This document shows positions 1-10,161 of a stretch of 64,000 nucleotides of DNA, piece by piece; within the stretch, counting starts at the first letter, position 1, and every line of letters starts with the position of its first letter. The notes below the pieces were generated by a model, which worked only from the letters and a program-made list of their open reading frames with translations, searched no databases and was not told the origin of the DNA. Position numbers and translations under genes: made by a program. Source of the stretch: Rhizobium terrae. Its GTDB lineage: Bacteria; Pseudomonadota; Alphaproteobacteria; Rhizobiales; Rhizobiaceae. The DNA lies in NCBI RefSeq assembly GCF_003425685.1, contig NZ_QJKM01000009.1, forward strand, positions 248,001-312,000. Direction: 5' to 3'.

Positions 1-114
1 CCGAGACCCGCGACGATGAGCATGAAGAAAATCCCGTTCTGGACCGTTCGCCTTCACCAACGCGAAATGCCGGCAAAGTCAACCGCTTTCCTCGCGTGGC
101 GCCTCGATAGACCC

Positions 115-840
115 TCATTGGGGCAGGTTGATGCCGTACCTCTGGAGGATGGCGTTCTGGACGCCGTCCTTGATCAGTCGGTCGAGATTGGCCTGCATTC
201 TCGCGATCAGATCGTCGGGAACGTCGCGGTTGCATGCAATGCCGAGATTCTGTTCGGAAAGCAGCATCACCTTTTCGATCGGGATTCCTTGAGCGCGGAG
301 CTTCTCATAAACGCCTTCCGACATGGGCATCAGGTCGATGCGGTCCTGAAGCAGCTTGCGCAGCGTCGTATCGATATCGGCGCTGAGCTCGATCTTCGCA
401 AAGCCGGCGTTGGTCAGGATGCTTTCCGTATAGTCGGCCCGATGGGTGCCGACCGTATAACGCCGCGCCTCGTCGATCGTGGTCGCGGCAACACCCGATC
501 CGGCATGCCTGACGAGGACGTTTCGGTCGATGAAGAGCGGCACCACCCATTTGAAACGCGGCTCGCGTTCGGGCGTGCGGGCGGCGGCGAAAACGCAATG
601 CATGGATTGCGTCTCAGCAAGCGCGATGGCACGCGCCCAGGGCAGGATCTCCAGCGTGAACGGCGTTCCGATGTCGCTCATGATGAGCTCGATCTGGTCG
701 ATGCCGGCACCCCGATAGTTGCCGCCCGGTTCCTGATAACTGAAGGGCGGATAGGATTCGGTCGAAAAGACGATGGGTTGCTGGGCTCTCGCATCATTTG
801 CGAGGCTGAGGCAGGCGAGAAGAAGCATTGCGATTTTCAT
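115..840 (-). CDS. Periplasmic solute-binding protein (SBP_bac_3-like)
   Basis: 241 aa. A signal peptide is visible at residues 1-19 (MKIAMLLLACLSLANDARA, then QQ), so the protein is exported to the periplasm. The mature start (FSTESYPPFSY) and the GAGIDQIELIMSDIG segment are typical of family 3 extracellular solute-binding proteins, which bind amino acids or similar small polar ligands for ABC importers. Length fits the family. The start is fixed by a strong AGGAGG 8 nt upstream of ATG. No permease or ATPase genes are adjacent, so it is an orphan binding protein; the ligand cannot be inferred. Bases 1-114 upstream of its stop hold nothing I can assign. Confidence 0.8.
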   Translation of the reverse strand: MKIAMLLLACLSLANDARAQQPIVFSTESYPPFSYQEPGGNYRGAGIDQIELIMSDIGTPFTLEILPWARAIALAETQSMHCVFAAARTPEREPRFKWVVPLFIDRNVLVRHAGSGVAATTIDEARRYTVGTHRADYTESILTNAGFAKIELSADIDTTLRKLLQDRIDLMPMSEGVYEKLRAQGIPIEKVMLLSEQNLGIACNRDVPDDLIARMQANLDRLIKDGVQNAILQRYGINLPQ

Positions 841-907
841 CTGTTCCCCTCCTAACGATCATGCAGTCATTCCTGACCCAGCGTTCGTCCGGCGGGGGCG
901 ATCTTCG

Positions 908-3286
908 CTAACTCGCCATGGACCTCACTTCGGCCTGCCGGGCGGATAGGGCCGAAAGCAAATCGGATATTTCACGCGGCCTTGAGAAGAGGTAACCCTG
1001 GGCAAAATCGATGCCCATCTGCTGCAGCAGGGCGCGCTGCTCCTCGGTCTCGACGCCTTCCGCGACGACCTTGCAGTTCATCTTGTGCGAAATCGCGCTG
1101 ATGCCCTCGACCAGCATGCGGTTCTTGGTTCCGATGTCGCCGGCCATTTCGGTCAGGGACCGGACGAAGGACTGGTCGATCTTGACGATATCGACCGGGA
1201 AGCGGCTCATATAACTCAGCGAGGAATAGCCGGTGCCGAAATCGTCGAGGGCGATGCGGCAGCCGAAACGGTGGATCTCGTTGAGGATGGTGCGGATTTC
1301 CGGGTTGTCGTGCATCAGCACGGCTTCGGTGATTTCCACCACCAGCCGCGACGGCTGAATGCCGTAACGGGCGAGGAGGGCTGCAAGCCGGGTCGGCAGG
1401 CCCGGTTCGAACTGAAGCGGCGAGAAATTGACGGCCACGTAGGCGTCGCCCATGCCGGGCAGGCGGGAGACGCGGGCGAGGTTCGCCATGGCGTCTTCCA
1501 GGATGAGGTTGCCGATCTGCCCGATCGAGCCGGTCTCCTCGGCGACGCTGACGATGCCGCCCGGCGACATCAGGCCCTTGCGGGGATGGCGCATGCGCAT
1601 CAGCGCTTCGAAGCCCGAGGGGATGCCGGTTTCGATATCGACGATCGGCTGGAAATGCGCCTCGAACCAGCTGGCCGCGATACCGACCTCGATATCGCTC
1701 TCGATCTCGGCGCGTTCCCGCGTCTGGTCGAGGATCGCGGGATCGTAGACATGGGCGCCGTTCTTGCCGTCGCGCTTGCGGGCATACATCGCCATGTCGG
1801 ATTTCTGCAGAAGTTCGGCGGCGCTCGCTGCGTGGCTCGGATAGAAGGCGAGGCCGATCGAGGCGCTGAGCCTTACGCTGGTGCCTTCGACGCGGAAGGG
1901 CACTTCGAACATGTCGACGATCTTCTGGGCCAGTTCCGTGGCGCGGCGCTCCGTGCCTTCGCCGGTGATGAGAATGGCAAATTCGTCACCGCCGAGGCGG
2001 GAGGCGCTGTCGCCGTCGCGCAGCAACGGCTTCGTCCGCTCGACGAACTGGCAGAGCACGGAATCGCCTGCCGCATGGCCGAGATTGTCGTTGATCGACT
2101 TGAAGCGATCGAGATCGATGAAAAGGCAGGCAACTTCGGTGCCGGCCCGATCCGCCTCGACGATCTGCCGGTCGAGCATGGATTCAAATCCCTGGCGGTT
2201 CAAAAGGCCGGTCAGGTGGTCGGAAATCGCCTGCTGGTGGTTGCGCAGTTCCGACTGCTTCAGTTCGGTCACGTCGGTCATGACGCTCAGCGAGCCGGGA
2301 ATGTTTCCGCTTGCCGTTCCCAGTTCCGTTTCGACGATCAGGACGTCCATCATGCGCCCATCGGCGCAGAGGAAGCGGACCGTCACTTCGATGGCCGGAC
2401 CGCTGGTTTTTACCTGCGCCTTGCGCCTTGCGTAGATCTGGCGGTGCGATGGCGCCACGAGTTCGGAGAATGGGTGGCCGAGCACGTCCTCGCGGCGATA
2501 GCCGGTGGCGAGCAGCCAGTAGTCGCTGACCGCGGCGATCTGGTCGCTGGCCGTCAGCGAAAACAGCATGGCGGGCGTCAGGTTGTAGATTTCCGTCGTC
2601 TGCTGATGGGCGCGCTTCAGCTCGCGCTCCTCCCGTTCCAGCAGCGTCTGCATTTCGTTGAAGCTCCTGGCGAGCCGTCCCATTTCGTCGTTCGAGCGCC
2701 AGTCGACATGATGGCGCGAACCGAGCCGCCGGGTCGCCTCTATAGCGGCCGTCAGCCGCATCAGCGGTTTGATGACCATGACGCGATTGCCGAGGATCGC
2801 GGCGCCGAAGACCGTCAGGATGGCGATGATGAAGATGGAGATGAAGGCCATTTCCATCTGGTGCAGCGCCGAAAACCAGCCGAGTTTGGGCACGTAAACG
2901 GTGAGGCTGCCGACATTGCGGGTGCTCTGGGCGGTCTTGTAGAAGATCGGTTCGGAGATCGACTCCAGTCCGCGGAAGTCGGCCGGGTTCACGTCCACTT
3001 CGGAAATGTTCAGCTTGCCCACATTGTCGCTGATCTGCACGCCGTGGATGGCGGGATCGGCGATCAGCATGGACGCGATCTGGTGGATGCTGTCGGTATC
3101 GAGATCCCAGAGCGGCTTGCCGAGCGCCTGGGAATTGGTGATCAGCACGACATTGACGTGTTCGCTGAGATTCTTGGCAGCCTGCTGCGAGGAGAGCGCC
3201 AGGAAAAGCGTGAACAGCGGAGCCACGACGACCAGAAGGGCGCCCGAAATAATCGCAATAAAACGACTCTCAACGGAACGAGTCAT
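908..3286 (-). CDS. Membrane-bound diguanylate cyclase/phosphodiesterase (HAMP-PAS-GGDEF-EAL)
   Basis: 792 aa from the ATG at 3286 (GGGGAAA upstream); a GTG 15 nt earlier is possible. Order of domains: TM helix about 8-30, periplasmic sensor about 35-140, TM helix about 147-170, HAMP about 170-220, PAS about 230-340, GGDEF (RLGGDEF about 430-436) and EAL (FEAL about 559-562, EITEA, DDFGTGYSS). Catalytic motifs of both cyclase and phosphodiesterase look intact. An RxxD inhibitory site (RDGD) lies five residues before GGDEF, so product inhibition by cyclic di-GMP is expected. Its input signal is unknown. It is one of three cyclic-di-GMP-related genes in the first 25 kb. Confidence 0.93.
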   Translation of the reverse strand: MTRSVESRFIAIISGALLVVVAPLFTLFLALSSQQAAKNLSEHVNVVLITNSQALGKPLWDLDTDSIHQIASMLIADPAIHGVQISDNVGKLNISEVDVNPADFRGLESISEPIFYKTAQSTRNVGSLTVYVPKLGWFSALHQMEMAFISIFIIAILTVFGAAILGNRVMVIKPLMRLTAAIEATRRLGSRHHVDWRSNDEMGRLARSFNEMQTLLEREERELKRAHQQTTEIYNLTPAMLFSLTASDQIAAVSDYWLLATGYRREDVLGHPFSELVAPSHRQIYARRKAQVKTSGPAIEVTVRFLCADGRMMDVLIVETELGTASGNIPGSLSVMTDVTELKQSELRNHQQAISDHLTGLLNRQGFESMLDRQIVEADRAGTEVACLFIDLDRFKSINDNLGHAAGDSVLCQFVERTKPLLRDGDSASRLGGDEFAILITGEGTERRATELAQKIVDMFEVPFRVEGTSVRLSASIGLAFYPSHAASAAELLQKSDMAMYARKRDGKNGAHVYDPAILDQTRERAEIESDIEVGIAASWFEAHFQPIVDIETGIPSGFEALMRMRHPRKGLMSPGGIVSVAEETGSIGQIGNLILEDAMANLARVSRLPGMGDAYVAVNFSPLQFEPGLPTRLAALLARYGIQPSRLVVEITEAVLMHDNPEIRTILNEIHRFGCRIALDDFGTGYSSLSYMSRFPVDIVKIDQSFVRSLTEMAGDIGTKNRMLVEGISAISHKMNCKVVAEGVETEEQRALLQQMGIDFAQGYLFSRPREISDLLSALSARQAEVRSMAS

Positions 3287-3443
3287 TCGTTTTCCCCGCA
3301 CTCACTTTCCGGCTGACCGGCTTACCCCTCATGCTGAAGTAACGTCTATCGTTTCACCTATTCATTAAACTTCACTGAAACGAGCATGCCAAGATTCAGA
3401 TGAATCGCAAAAGTAGCGTTACGAAATCATTTCCGCGAACAAT

Positions 3444-3471
3444 AAAAAACCCGCCTTCTTCTGAAGGCGGG
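3444..3471 (-). terminator. Rho-independent terminator of rplY
   Basis: Perfect 9-bp stem CCCGCCTTC/GAAGGCGGG (3450-3458, 3463-3471) with a TTCT/AGAA loop. On the minus strand it is followed by a run of six T (3449-3444). It sits 28 nt after the rplY stop. Confidence 0.9.
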
Positions 3472-3499
3472 TCATCTCTATTCAAATTGCGGTGAAGGC

Positions 3500-4111
3500 T
3501 TATTCGGAAGCAGGTGCTTCTTCAGTCGTACCTTCATCGACGCCGGCAGCCGGAGCGACGATCGTCGCGATCGTGAAATCGCGGTCGGCGATGACCGGAC
3601 GCACGCCCTTGGGCAGCTTGACGGCGGAGATGTGCAGGCTGTCGCCGATCTTGGCGCCTGCGAGGTCGACCGTGATGAATTCCGGAATGTCGTTGGCCGG
3701 GCAGTACAGCTCGACTTCGTGGCGAACGATGTTCAGAACGCCGCCGATCTTGATCGCGGACTTCTCTTCGTTGACGAAGTGAACCGGAACTTCAACGGAA
3801 ACTTCCGTATCGCCGGAAACGCGCAGGAAATCCACGTGCATGGTGAAGTCGCGGACCGGATCCAGCTGGTAGTCCTTCGGCAGAACCTGGATCTTCTGGC
3901 CATCGATATCGATCGTGGCGACGGTGGTCATGAAGCCGCCGGCGTGGATGCGCTTCGTCACCTCGTTGGTGTTGAGCGCGATGGAAATAGGGGCCTGCTT
4001 GTCACCATAGATGACAGCGGGAATGAAACCGTTGCGGCGAAGTTCACGGGAGGACCCCTTACCTACCCGTTCGCGCGCCTCGGCCTTGAGCTCGTAAGAT
4101 GCGTGGCTCAT
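3500..4111 (-). CDS. rplY: 50S ribosomal protein L25/general stress protein Ctc
   Basis: 203 aa, starting [19 protein letters not shown] at the ATG at 4111, preceded by AAAGGA. A longer reading frame extends upstream but the extension is not L25-like. The N-terminal L25 fold binds 5S rRNA; the following beta domain (Ctc/TL5 type, to about residue 185) and an acidic Ala/Glu-rich tail complete the long form usual in alphaproteobacteria. Upstream on the minus strand CTTGCA (4267-4262), 16 nt and ATTATA (4245-4240) form a possible promoter. In many rhizobia rplY is followed by pth and ychF; here it is followed by a terminator and a GGDEF/EAL gene. Confidence 0.95.
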   Translation of the reverse strand: MSHASYELKAEARERVGKGSSRELRRNGFIPAVIYGDKQAPISIALNTNEVTKRIHAGGFMTTVATIDIDGQKIQVLPKDYQLDPVRDFTMHVDFLRVSGDTEVSVEVPVHFVNEEKSAIKIGGVLNIVRHEVELYCPANDIPEFITVDLAGAKIGDSLHISAVKLPKGVRPVIADRDFTIATIVAPAAGVDEGTTEEAPASE

Positions 4112-4239
4112 GGCATATCCTTTCGAGGTTGTTTGGAGAGTTTTCCGCAGGCGAGCAAATCGCCGCATCAAACCGAAGGGCACCATCCGATGCGCTTCAT
4201 CCGCGTTGCCTCCAAGGGTGTCTACGCGGACGGGCGGGC

Positions 4240-4267
4240 TATAATACAATGGAGCGGCGCGTGCAAG
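4240..4267 (-). promoter_or_regulatory. Candidate rplY promoter
   Basis: Minus-strand CTTGCA (-35-like) and ATTATA (-10-like) separated by 16 nt, about 130 nt upstream of the rplY ATG. It was identified by eye only; the TATAAT core also reads on the plus strand, so direction is uncertain. Confidence 0.35.
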
Positions 4268-4379
4268 CTTTTCGGTGGCGAACACGCGGGCAAATACCGG
4301 GGCAAACACCGTTAGCCGGCTTGACTTCGCCGTCGCTTCTTCCAAATTCACCCCGGCCAACGAGGGAAGGGCTCTATAC

Positions 4380-5825
4380 ATGAAGCGGACTTTGATTGCG
4401 ACCGGCATTGCGGCGGCGCTCTCCATCACTTTCGCCCAGGCGGCGGAGATCAACCAGAAGGGTGCCACCGCCCTCAAGGACAGCCTCACGCAGTTTCTGC
4501 CGGATCAGGCGCGCCGGAGCGGCTTCCTGACGGTCAAGCCGGCGGGGGAACGCTATGAGATTTCCTACGACTTCGCCAAGCTTGTGGCCAGCGTCGGCAT
4601 CAAGGATTTCAAGATTTCCGGCCTGAAACCGCTCCTGGTCCTCGCGGCGCCGCTCGACAACGGCCAGTGGAAGCTCAACAGCGACAACGACGTCAATATC
4701 GCCGTCGAAGGCAAGATGCCCGACGGCAAGCGGACGAATATCACCTATTCCATCACCGACATGGTCTTTTCGGGAATTTTCGACCCGGCGATCAGCTACC
4801 TGCGCTCGGGCGAGGCAACGTCCGGCCCGATCCGCATGGTGTCGAAAAGCGGACCTGAGGAGGTCGAAGCGAGCTTCGCCGGGATGACCTACTCGCTCGC
4901 GTCCGCCAATGGCAAGACGGCGGGTGCGGTGGATTTCACCGGCAAAGGGTCGTTTTCGAGATTTTACGAGCGGATCGTCGCGCCTGAAACGCCGCCGGTG
5001 CAGATCCGGGCCGAAAGCCTCGATTTCGACGTCGGGGTCGAAGGGGTGGTCGCGACGAAAATCCGCGACCTGATGTCCTTCATTCTGGCGCTGGTGAAAA
5101 ACGACAAACCTTCGGAAGCCGAGATCGCCAGCCTGAAGGAACTGATCCGCGGCGCCATGCCGTTCTTCACCGCGCTTTCCGAAAAGATCACCTTCAACCA
5201 GTTCACGGTCGCAAGCCCGGTCGGCGATTTCGGCCTTGGCAAGCTCGACTACCTGCTGACGATGACTGAGCCCGCCGAAGCGACACGGATCGGCATCGGC
5301 GCCCGCATCGAGAAAATATCCACACCGCCCGGCCTCGTTCCGGAAGTCTATGCGCAGCTGATGCCCGACATGGCGGATGTACAGGTCGGGATCGCCGATC
5401 TCAATTTTACGAATTTCGTCGACGTGCTGATGGAGGTTGATCTTTCCAAATCCGGTCCGCTGCCGGAGGAGCAGGGCGAGCGGCTGGGCAAGGCCTTCCT
5501 CAACGACGGGCAGCTCACCATCGATTTTCCGAAGGTGATCGCCAAGTCGTCGCTCTACGACCTGGAAGCGTCCGGCGAGATCAAGGGCAATCCGGAAGAG
5601 AAGGATGACTTCACGCTCGAAACCACCGTCTTCGCCCGGGATATCGATAGGCTGATCCAGTATTTCCAGGGGGCGGCGAAGGTCGATCCGCAATTCAACC
5701 AGGCTTCCTTTGCGATCATGATGGCGAAGGGCATGGCGAAGACGGAGCCGGATGGACGGCTGCGCTGGGATCTGAAGATCGAGGATGGGCAGACATTCAC
5801 GGTCAACGGGCAGACGCTGCAATGA
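4380..5825 (+). CDS. Secreted protein of unknown function
   Basis: 481 aa. The ATG at 4380 gives a clear signal peptide ([21 protein letters not shown], then AEI); an upstream in-frame extension lacks one. The mature protein is rich in beta-strand-like alternation (for example [26 protein letters not shown] at the end), with no Cys and no recognised catalytic motif. It probably lies in the periplasm or at the inner face of the outer membrane. It stands alone between divergent rplY and a plus-strand MHYT gene. I do not recognise the family with certainty; it resembles large rhizobial proteins annotated only as hypothetical. Confidence 0.8.
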   Translation: MKRTLIATGIAAALSITFAQAAEINQKGATALKDSLTQFLPDQARRSGFLTVKPAGERYEISYDFAKLVASVGIKDFKISGLKPLLVLAAPLDNGQWKLNSDNDVNIAVEGKMPDGKRTNITYSITDMVFSGIFDPAISYLRSGEATSGPIRMVSKSGPEEVEASFAGMTYSLASANGKTAGAVDFTGKGSFSRFYERIVAPETPPVQIRAESLDFDVGVEGVVATKIRDLMSFILALVKNDKPSEAEIASLKELIRGAMPFFTALSEKITFNQFTVASPVGDFGLGKLDYLLTMTEPAEATRIGIGARIEKISTPPGLVPEVYAQLMPDMADVQVGIADLNFTNFVDVLMEVDLSKSGPLPEEQGERLGKAFLNDGQLTIDFPKVIAKSSLYDLEASGEIKGNPEEKDDFTLETTVFARDIDRLIQYFQGAAKVDPQFNQASFAIMMAKGMAKTEPDGRLRWDLKIEDGQTFTVNGQTLQ

Positions 5826-6011
5826 TGTGGCGGAGGGATTTGACTGAGAAGGGATTTGACTGAGGGGAAATTTGGCAGGCGGGCTTGATTTTTCGCCCTT
5901 CGGAAATCGAACCCGGATGTCAGGTTCCCGTTTACCATCCGCGGGAACCATTCTAACATGTTTCGGTGTTAAAGTTTTTCAATCAAATCAATTGAAAAGC
6001 AACAGAGCTTC

Positions 6012-8063
6012 ATGTTTCGCGTCTTCTCCTGCCTGTTCCTTGAACACGACCTTCGCTATATCGGCTGCGCGGTCCTGATCTGTATCGTCGGGTCCTTTCT
6101 GACGATACGGCTTTTTTCGCGTGCCCGGCGCGGGCACGGTGTCGAGCAGGGGATATGGATCTTTTTGGCCGGATTCATCGGCGGATCGACGACATGGACC
6201 ACCCATTTCCTCGCGATGCTCGGGTTTCTCGGCGGTGGTCAGGCGGGGTATGCGCCCGGCCCGACGCTCTGGTCCTTCGCCGTCGCTGTGGCGACAGCCA
6301 CGGCGGGTCTTGGCATCGCCGTCGTCGGGCGCCGCTCGCTGGCGGTCGAGGCGGGTGGAACCATCATGGGCCTCGGTATCGCGGCGATGCATTATGTGGG
6401 CATGGCCGCCTACGAGGTGCAGGGCGTGATCGAGTGGGATCAACGCTATGTCGTCACGTCGCTGGTCTTTGCAGCGGTCTTCGGTGCGCTTTCCATCAGT
6501 CGTGTCGTCCGGCCGGTCACCCGTTTCTGCAAGTACGGCTCGGTGGTCATTCTGGTTCTCGCCATTGCCACGACCCACTTCACCGGCATGGGAGCTGTGC
6601 GCATCCTCCTCGATCCCCGTGCCGTGATGCCGGCGGAAGCCGTCCCGCCGATCGTGCTCGGCTTCGGCGTCCTGTCGCTGATGCTGATCCTGCTCGCGCT
6701 GACGGCCGCGACCTATCTCCTCGATGCCCGCACGACCCAGGCTGCGGTCGAGCAGTACCGCCATCTCTCGCTCCATGACCCGTTGACCAGCCTTGCCAAT
6801 CGCGCCGCCTTTAACGAGCAGCTGGCGGAGATCACCGCGCGGCCCGCGGACCCGACTGCCCGTATCGCCGTCCTTTCGTTCGATCTCAACCGTTTCAAGG
6901 AGATCAACGACGTTCACGGCCACGCGGCCGGTGACGCGGTGCTCCGTACGATCGGCAACAGGCTGGCGCAGGCGATGGGCGAGGGTGAGTTCATCGCCCG
7001 GGTTGGCGGCGACGAGTTCGTCGCCCTCAAACAGATGTATTACAGACGGTCAGACGCGCTGGTCCTCGCCAAGCGGCTGCTCGGCGAGATCTGCAAACCC
7101 ATCGAATGGAACGGCAATACGCTCTCCGTGGGGTCGAGTGTCGGCATCGCCCTTTATCCGGGAGAGGCAGAGAGCGTGGACGATCTGCTGGCGCATGCGG
7201 ATGTCGCCATGTACCGCGCCAAGCAGACGGGCGACAATGCGATCTGCTTCTACGACAGCTCGATGGATCAGGCCGTCCGCGAGCGCAACGCGCTGGCGAT
7301 GGACATGCGTTCGGGCCTCGCCTCCGGTCAATTCGAACTCTACTACCAGCTTCAGAACGACACCTATTCGGGCGAGGTGGTCGGTTTCGAGGTGCTGTTG
7401 CGATGGAACCATCCGACGCGGGGGCTCGTCTCGCCGAACGACTTCATTCCGATCGCCGAACGCACCGGCTTCATCAACGAGCTCGGCGAATGGGTGTTGC
7501 GGGCGGCCTGCGCCGAGGCGGCCACCTGGAGGAATCCGTTCGGGATCGCGGTCAATGTGGCGCCCCAGCAGTTGGCCGACCCCAAGCTCCCGCTCAGGGT
7601 GGACGCCATCCTGAAAGCGACGGGCCTGAGCGCCGATCGGCTGGAACTGGAGATTACCGAATCCGGCATCATCGCCGACCATCAGCGCGCGCTGCAGACG
7701 ATCCGGCACTTGAAAAGCCTCGGCGTGAAGATCGCCATGGACGACTACGGCACTGGCTATTCGTCGCTCTCGACACTGATGTCCTTCCCGTTCGACAAGA
7801 TCAAGATCGACCGCACCTTCGTCGACGGGATCGGCGCCAATGCGCAATCGGCGGCGATCGTCCGCTCGACGCTGATCCTTGCGTCCAGCCTCGATATTCC
7901 GGTGCTGGCGGAAGGCGTGGAGACCGACGAGCATATCGCATTCCTGCGCAAGGAAGGCTGCATGCAGGTGCAGGGTTATCTGTTTGGCAAGCCGAGCCCG
8001 CGGCTCGGGATCGAGCATATCGTCAACGACGAGAGCGCTCCCTCAGTCGCCAAGGTCGCGTAA
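6012..8063 (+). CDS. MHYT-GGDEF-EAL cyclic-di-GMP protein
   Basis: 683 aa. An N-terminal integral membrane sensor (residues 1-240, seven predicted helices) carries the three MHYT-type repeats THFLAM (64), MHYVGM (126) and THFTGM (188); MHYT domains are proposed to bind copper and sense O2, CO or NO. GGDEF is intact (VGGDEF at 331-336) but has no RxxD inhibitory site. The EAL domain has EVL in place of EAL (460-462), keeping the metal-binding Glu, with EITES, DDYGTGYSS, KID and EGVE all present. Both activities are therefore possible. It is monocistronic in appearance. Confidence 0.93.
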   Translation: MFRVFSCLFLEHDLRYIGCAVLICIVGSFLTIRLFSRARRGHGVEQGIWIFLAGFIGGSTTWTTHFLAMLGFLGGGQAGYAPGPTLWSFAVAVATATAGLGIAVVGRRSLAVEAGGTIMGLGIAAMHYVGMAAYEVQGVIEWDQRYVVTSLVFAAVFGALSISRVVRPVTRFCKYGSVVILVLAIATTHFTGMGAVRILLDPRAVMPAEAVPPIVLGFGVLSLMLILLALTAATYLLDARTTQAAVEQYRHLSLHDPLTSLANRAAFNEQLAEITARPADPTARIAVLSFDLNRFKEINDVHGHAAGDAVLRTIGNRLAQAMGEGEFIARVGGDEFVALKQMYYRRSDALVLAKRLLGEICKPIEWNGNTLSVGSSVGIALYPGEAESVDDLLAHADVAMYRAKQTGDNAICFYDSSMDQAVRERNALAMDMRSGLASGQFELYYQLQNDTYSGEVVGFEVLLRWNHPTRGLVSPNDFIPIAERTGFINELGEWVLRAACAEAATWRNPFGIAVNVAPQQLADPKLPLRVDAILKATGLSADRLELEITESGIIADHQRALQTIRHLKSLGVKIAMDDYGTGYSSLSTLMSFPFDKIKIDRTFVDGIGANAQSAAIVRSTLILASSLDIPVLAEGVETDEHIAFLRKEGCMQVQGYLFGKPSPRLGIEHIVNDESAPSVAKVA

Positions 8064-8115
8064 ATCGCGCGAGCGTCCGGGCCGGAGGCGTTTTTCAGCC
8101 CGCAGATCGATGGTT

Positions 8116-8373
8116 TCAGCGCCGGGGTTCGCCGCCCGGCGCATAGACCGTCTTCTGCTCGAACCGGAACTTGTGGCCGCACTGGCCGCAGCGCAGCATA
8201 TATTTCTTCGGATCGTCGGAAGCGAATTCCGTGAAGAAGCCGCGCGGCAATTCATCCATGCGGAAATCGCGGCTCTTGGCGCGTTTGTCGTCCGTTTCCG
8301 AGACTTCCGCAAAACCGGTATTGCCGCACTGGGAGCATTCGAGTTTTCTGGAATAGCGGTCGCGTGCAGCCAT
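8116..8373 (-). CDS. Small zinc-ribbon protein
   Basis: 85 aa from the ATG at 8373, preceded by GAAGGAG. Two CxxC knuckles, CSQCG near residue 14 and CGQCG near residue 62, should bind one zinc. The region between is charged (ETDDKRAKSRDF). This is a cytoplasmic protein of unknown function; similar short zinc ribbons occur across Rhizobiales. It lies downstream of the Kazal lipoprotein gene, separated by a terminator-like hairpin. Confidence 0.7.
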   Translation of the reverse strand: MAARDRYSRKLECSQCGNTGFAEVSETDDKRAKSRDFRMDELPRGFFTEFASDDPKKYMLRCGQCGHKFRFEQKTVYAPGGEPRR

Positions 8374-8426
8374 GCGGGTCTCCTTCTTCGGGAGCCTTCT
8401 AACCGAAGCCTTCCCGCAAGGCAAAA

Positions 8427-8448
8427 CACCGGAGCGACCGTTCCGGTG
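8427..8448 (-). terminator. Candidate terminator after the Kazal lipoprotein gene
   Basis: CACCGGA (8427-8433) pairs with TCCGGTG (8442-8448). On the minus strand four T follow (8426-8423). The hairpin lies 40 nt after the stop of the Kazal lipoprotein gene. The T-run is short, so termination may be partial. Confidence 0.55.
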
Positions 8449-8487
8449 CTTTTCTTCGGAGGTTCGACTTTATCCCGCGCCGATCGC

Positions 8488-9021
8488 TTACCGCCGGCAT
8501 TCACCCGAGGCTATGACGCCGAAGCCGGCATTCGACGCCTCGCACGCGTTCGGAAAAGTCTGGGTGCGGCCGCCGCTCTGGCCGCAGACCGGGCGGTATT
8601 CGCGGGTGCAGATGCCGGGACGCTCCGGCCGGCCCGGGCGGTCGGGCCGGTCCCAATCCGGCCTGTCGGGGCGGTTCGGGCGATCCCAGTCGGGGCGGTC
8701 CGGCCTGCCGGGCGGGTTCCAGTCGGGGCGGTCCGGCCGGCCTGGAGGCGGGTAGGTTCCGGAGCCGCGGCATTCGCCGGGGCTGACGATCCGGTAGCCG
8801 CGAGAGCCTGCCTGGCAGGCGTTGCCGAAGGTTTCGAACCGGCCGCTGCGCTCGCCGCAGACCGGGCGATATTCCATGGTGCACATCTGCTGCGGCTGGG
8901 GGCGCGGCGGCGGATAATAACCGCCAGGGCCGGGCCTCGGACCGCCTTCGACGCAGGCCGACAGCACCGGGAGCAGAAGGAGAAGAGATAATTTCTTCAA
9001 CGGGCCGGAATTGGAATACAT
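8488..9021 (-). CDS. Lipoprotein with two Kazal-like domains
   Basis: 177 aa. The N-terminus has a lipoprotein signal with lipobox VLSAC (Cys about residue 22), so it should be lipidated and anchored to a membrane. Two Kazal-type modules follow: PVCGERSGRFETFGNAC with SPGEC (about residues 54-87) and PVCGQSGGRTQTFPNAC with ASGEC (about 143-175). Kazal domains are classic serine-protease inhibitors. The linker between them (about 92-137) is a low-complexity array built on PDRPDW/PDRPG units; a second Pro/Gly-rich stretch (PGPGGYYPPPRPQ) precedes the first module. Protease inhibition in the envelope is an inference. Confidence 0.8.
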   Translation of the reverse strand: MYSNSGPLKKLSLLLLLPVLSACVEGGPRPGPGGYYPPPRPQPQQMCTMEYRPVCGERSGRFETFGNACQAGSRGYRIVSPGECRGSGTYPPPGRPDRPDWNPPGRPDRPDWDRPNRPDRPDWDRPDRPGRPERPGICTREYRPVCGQSGGRTQTFPNACEASNAGFGVIASGECRR

Positions 9022-9083
9022 GGCGACTCATCCCTCGTTGTGATCGGGGACGAGTCTATCTGATCACGGATAGTTGAAAAAGC

Positions 9084-10016
<933 letters not shown>

Positions 10017-10161
10017 TGCGGTCCGCCTGTTTTGAAGCTGGATGCGGGCCTTTTACCGCCGCCGCCTTCGAATGCAAGTGCGTTTCGCACCTGCTCACGG
10101 TTTTTTATGAAGAAACTATGACCAGTGGCTTTCGGGCTGCACTTCGGCTCGCCGTCGCGCC

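Noticed and set aside
1085-3316. 743-codon plus-strand frame
   Set aside because: Antisense shadow of the HAMP-PAS-GGDEF-EAL gene, whose motifs are intact on the minus strand.
4374-5951. 525-codon minus-strand frame
   Set aside because: Antisense to the secreted protein. The Arg/Asp/His-rich composition is typical of high-GC shadow frames, while the plus strand has a clean signal peptide.
5890-5960. tRNA-like T-arm (GGGTTCGATTTCC on the minus strand)
   Set aside because: The stem does not pair and no acceptor or anticodon arms can be built around it.
8640-8760. CRISPR-like tandem repeat
   Set aside because: The periodicity comes from the PDRPDW codons of the Kazal lipoprotein, in frame and without spacers.
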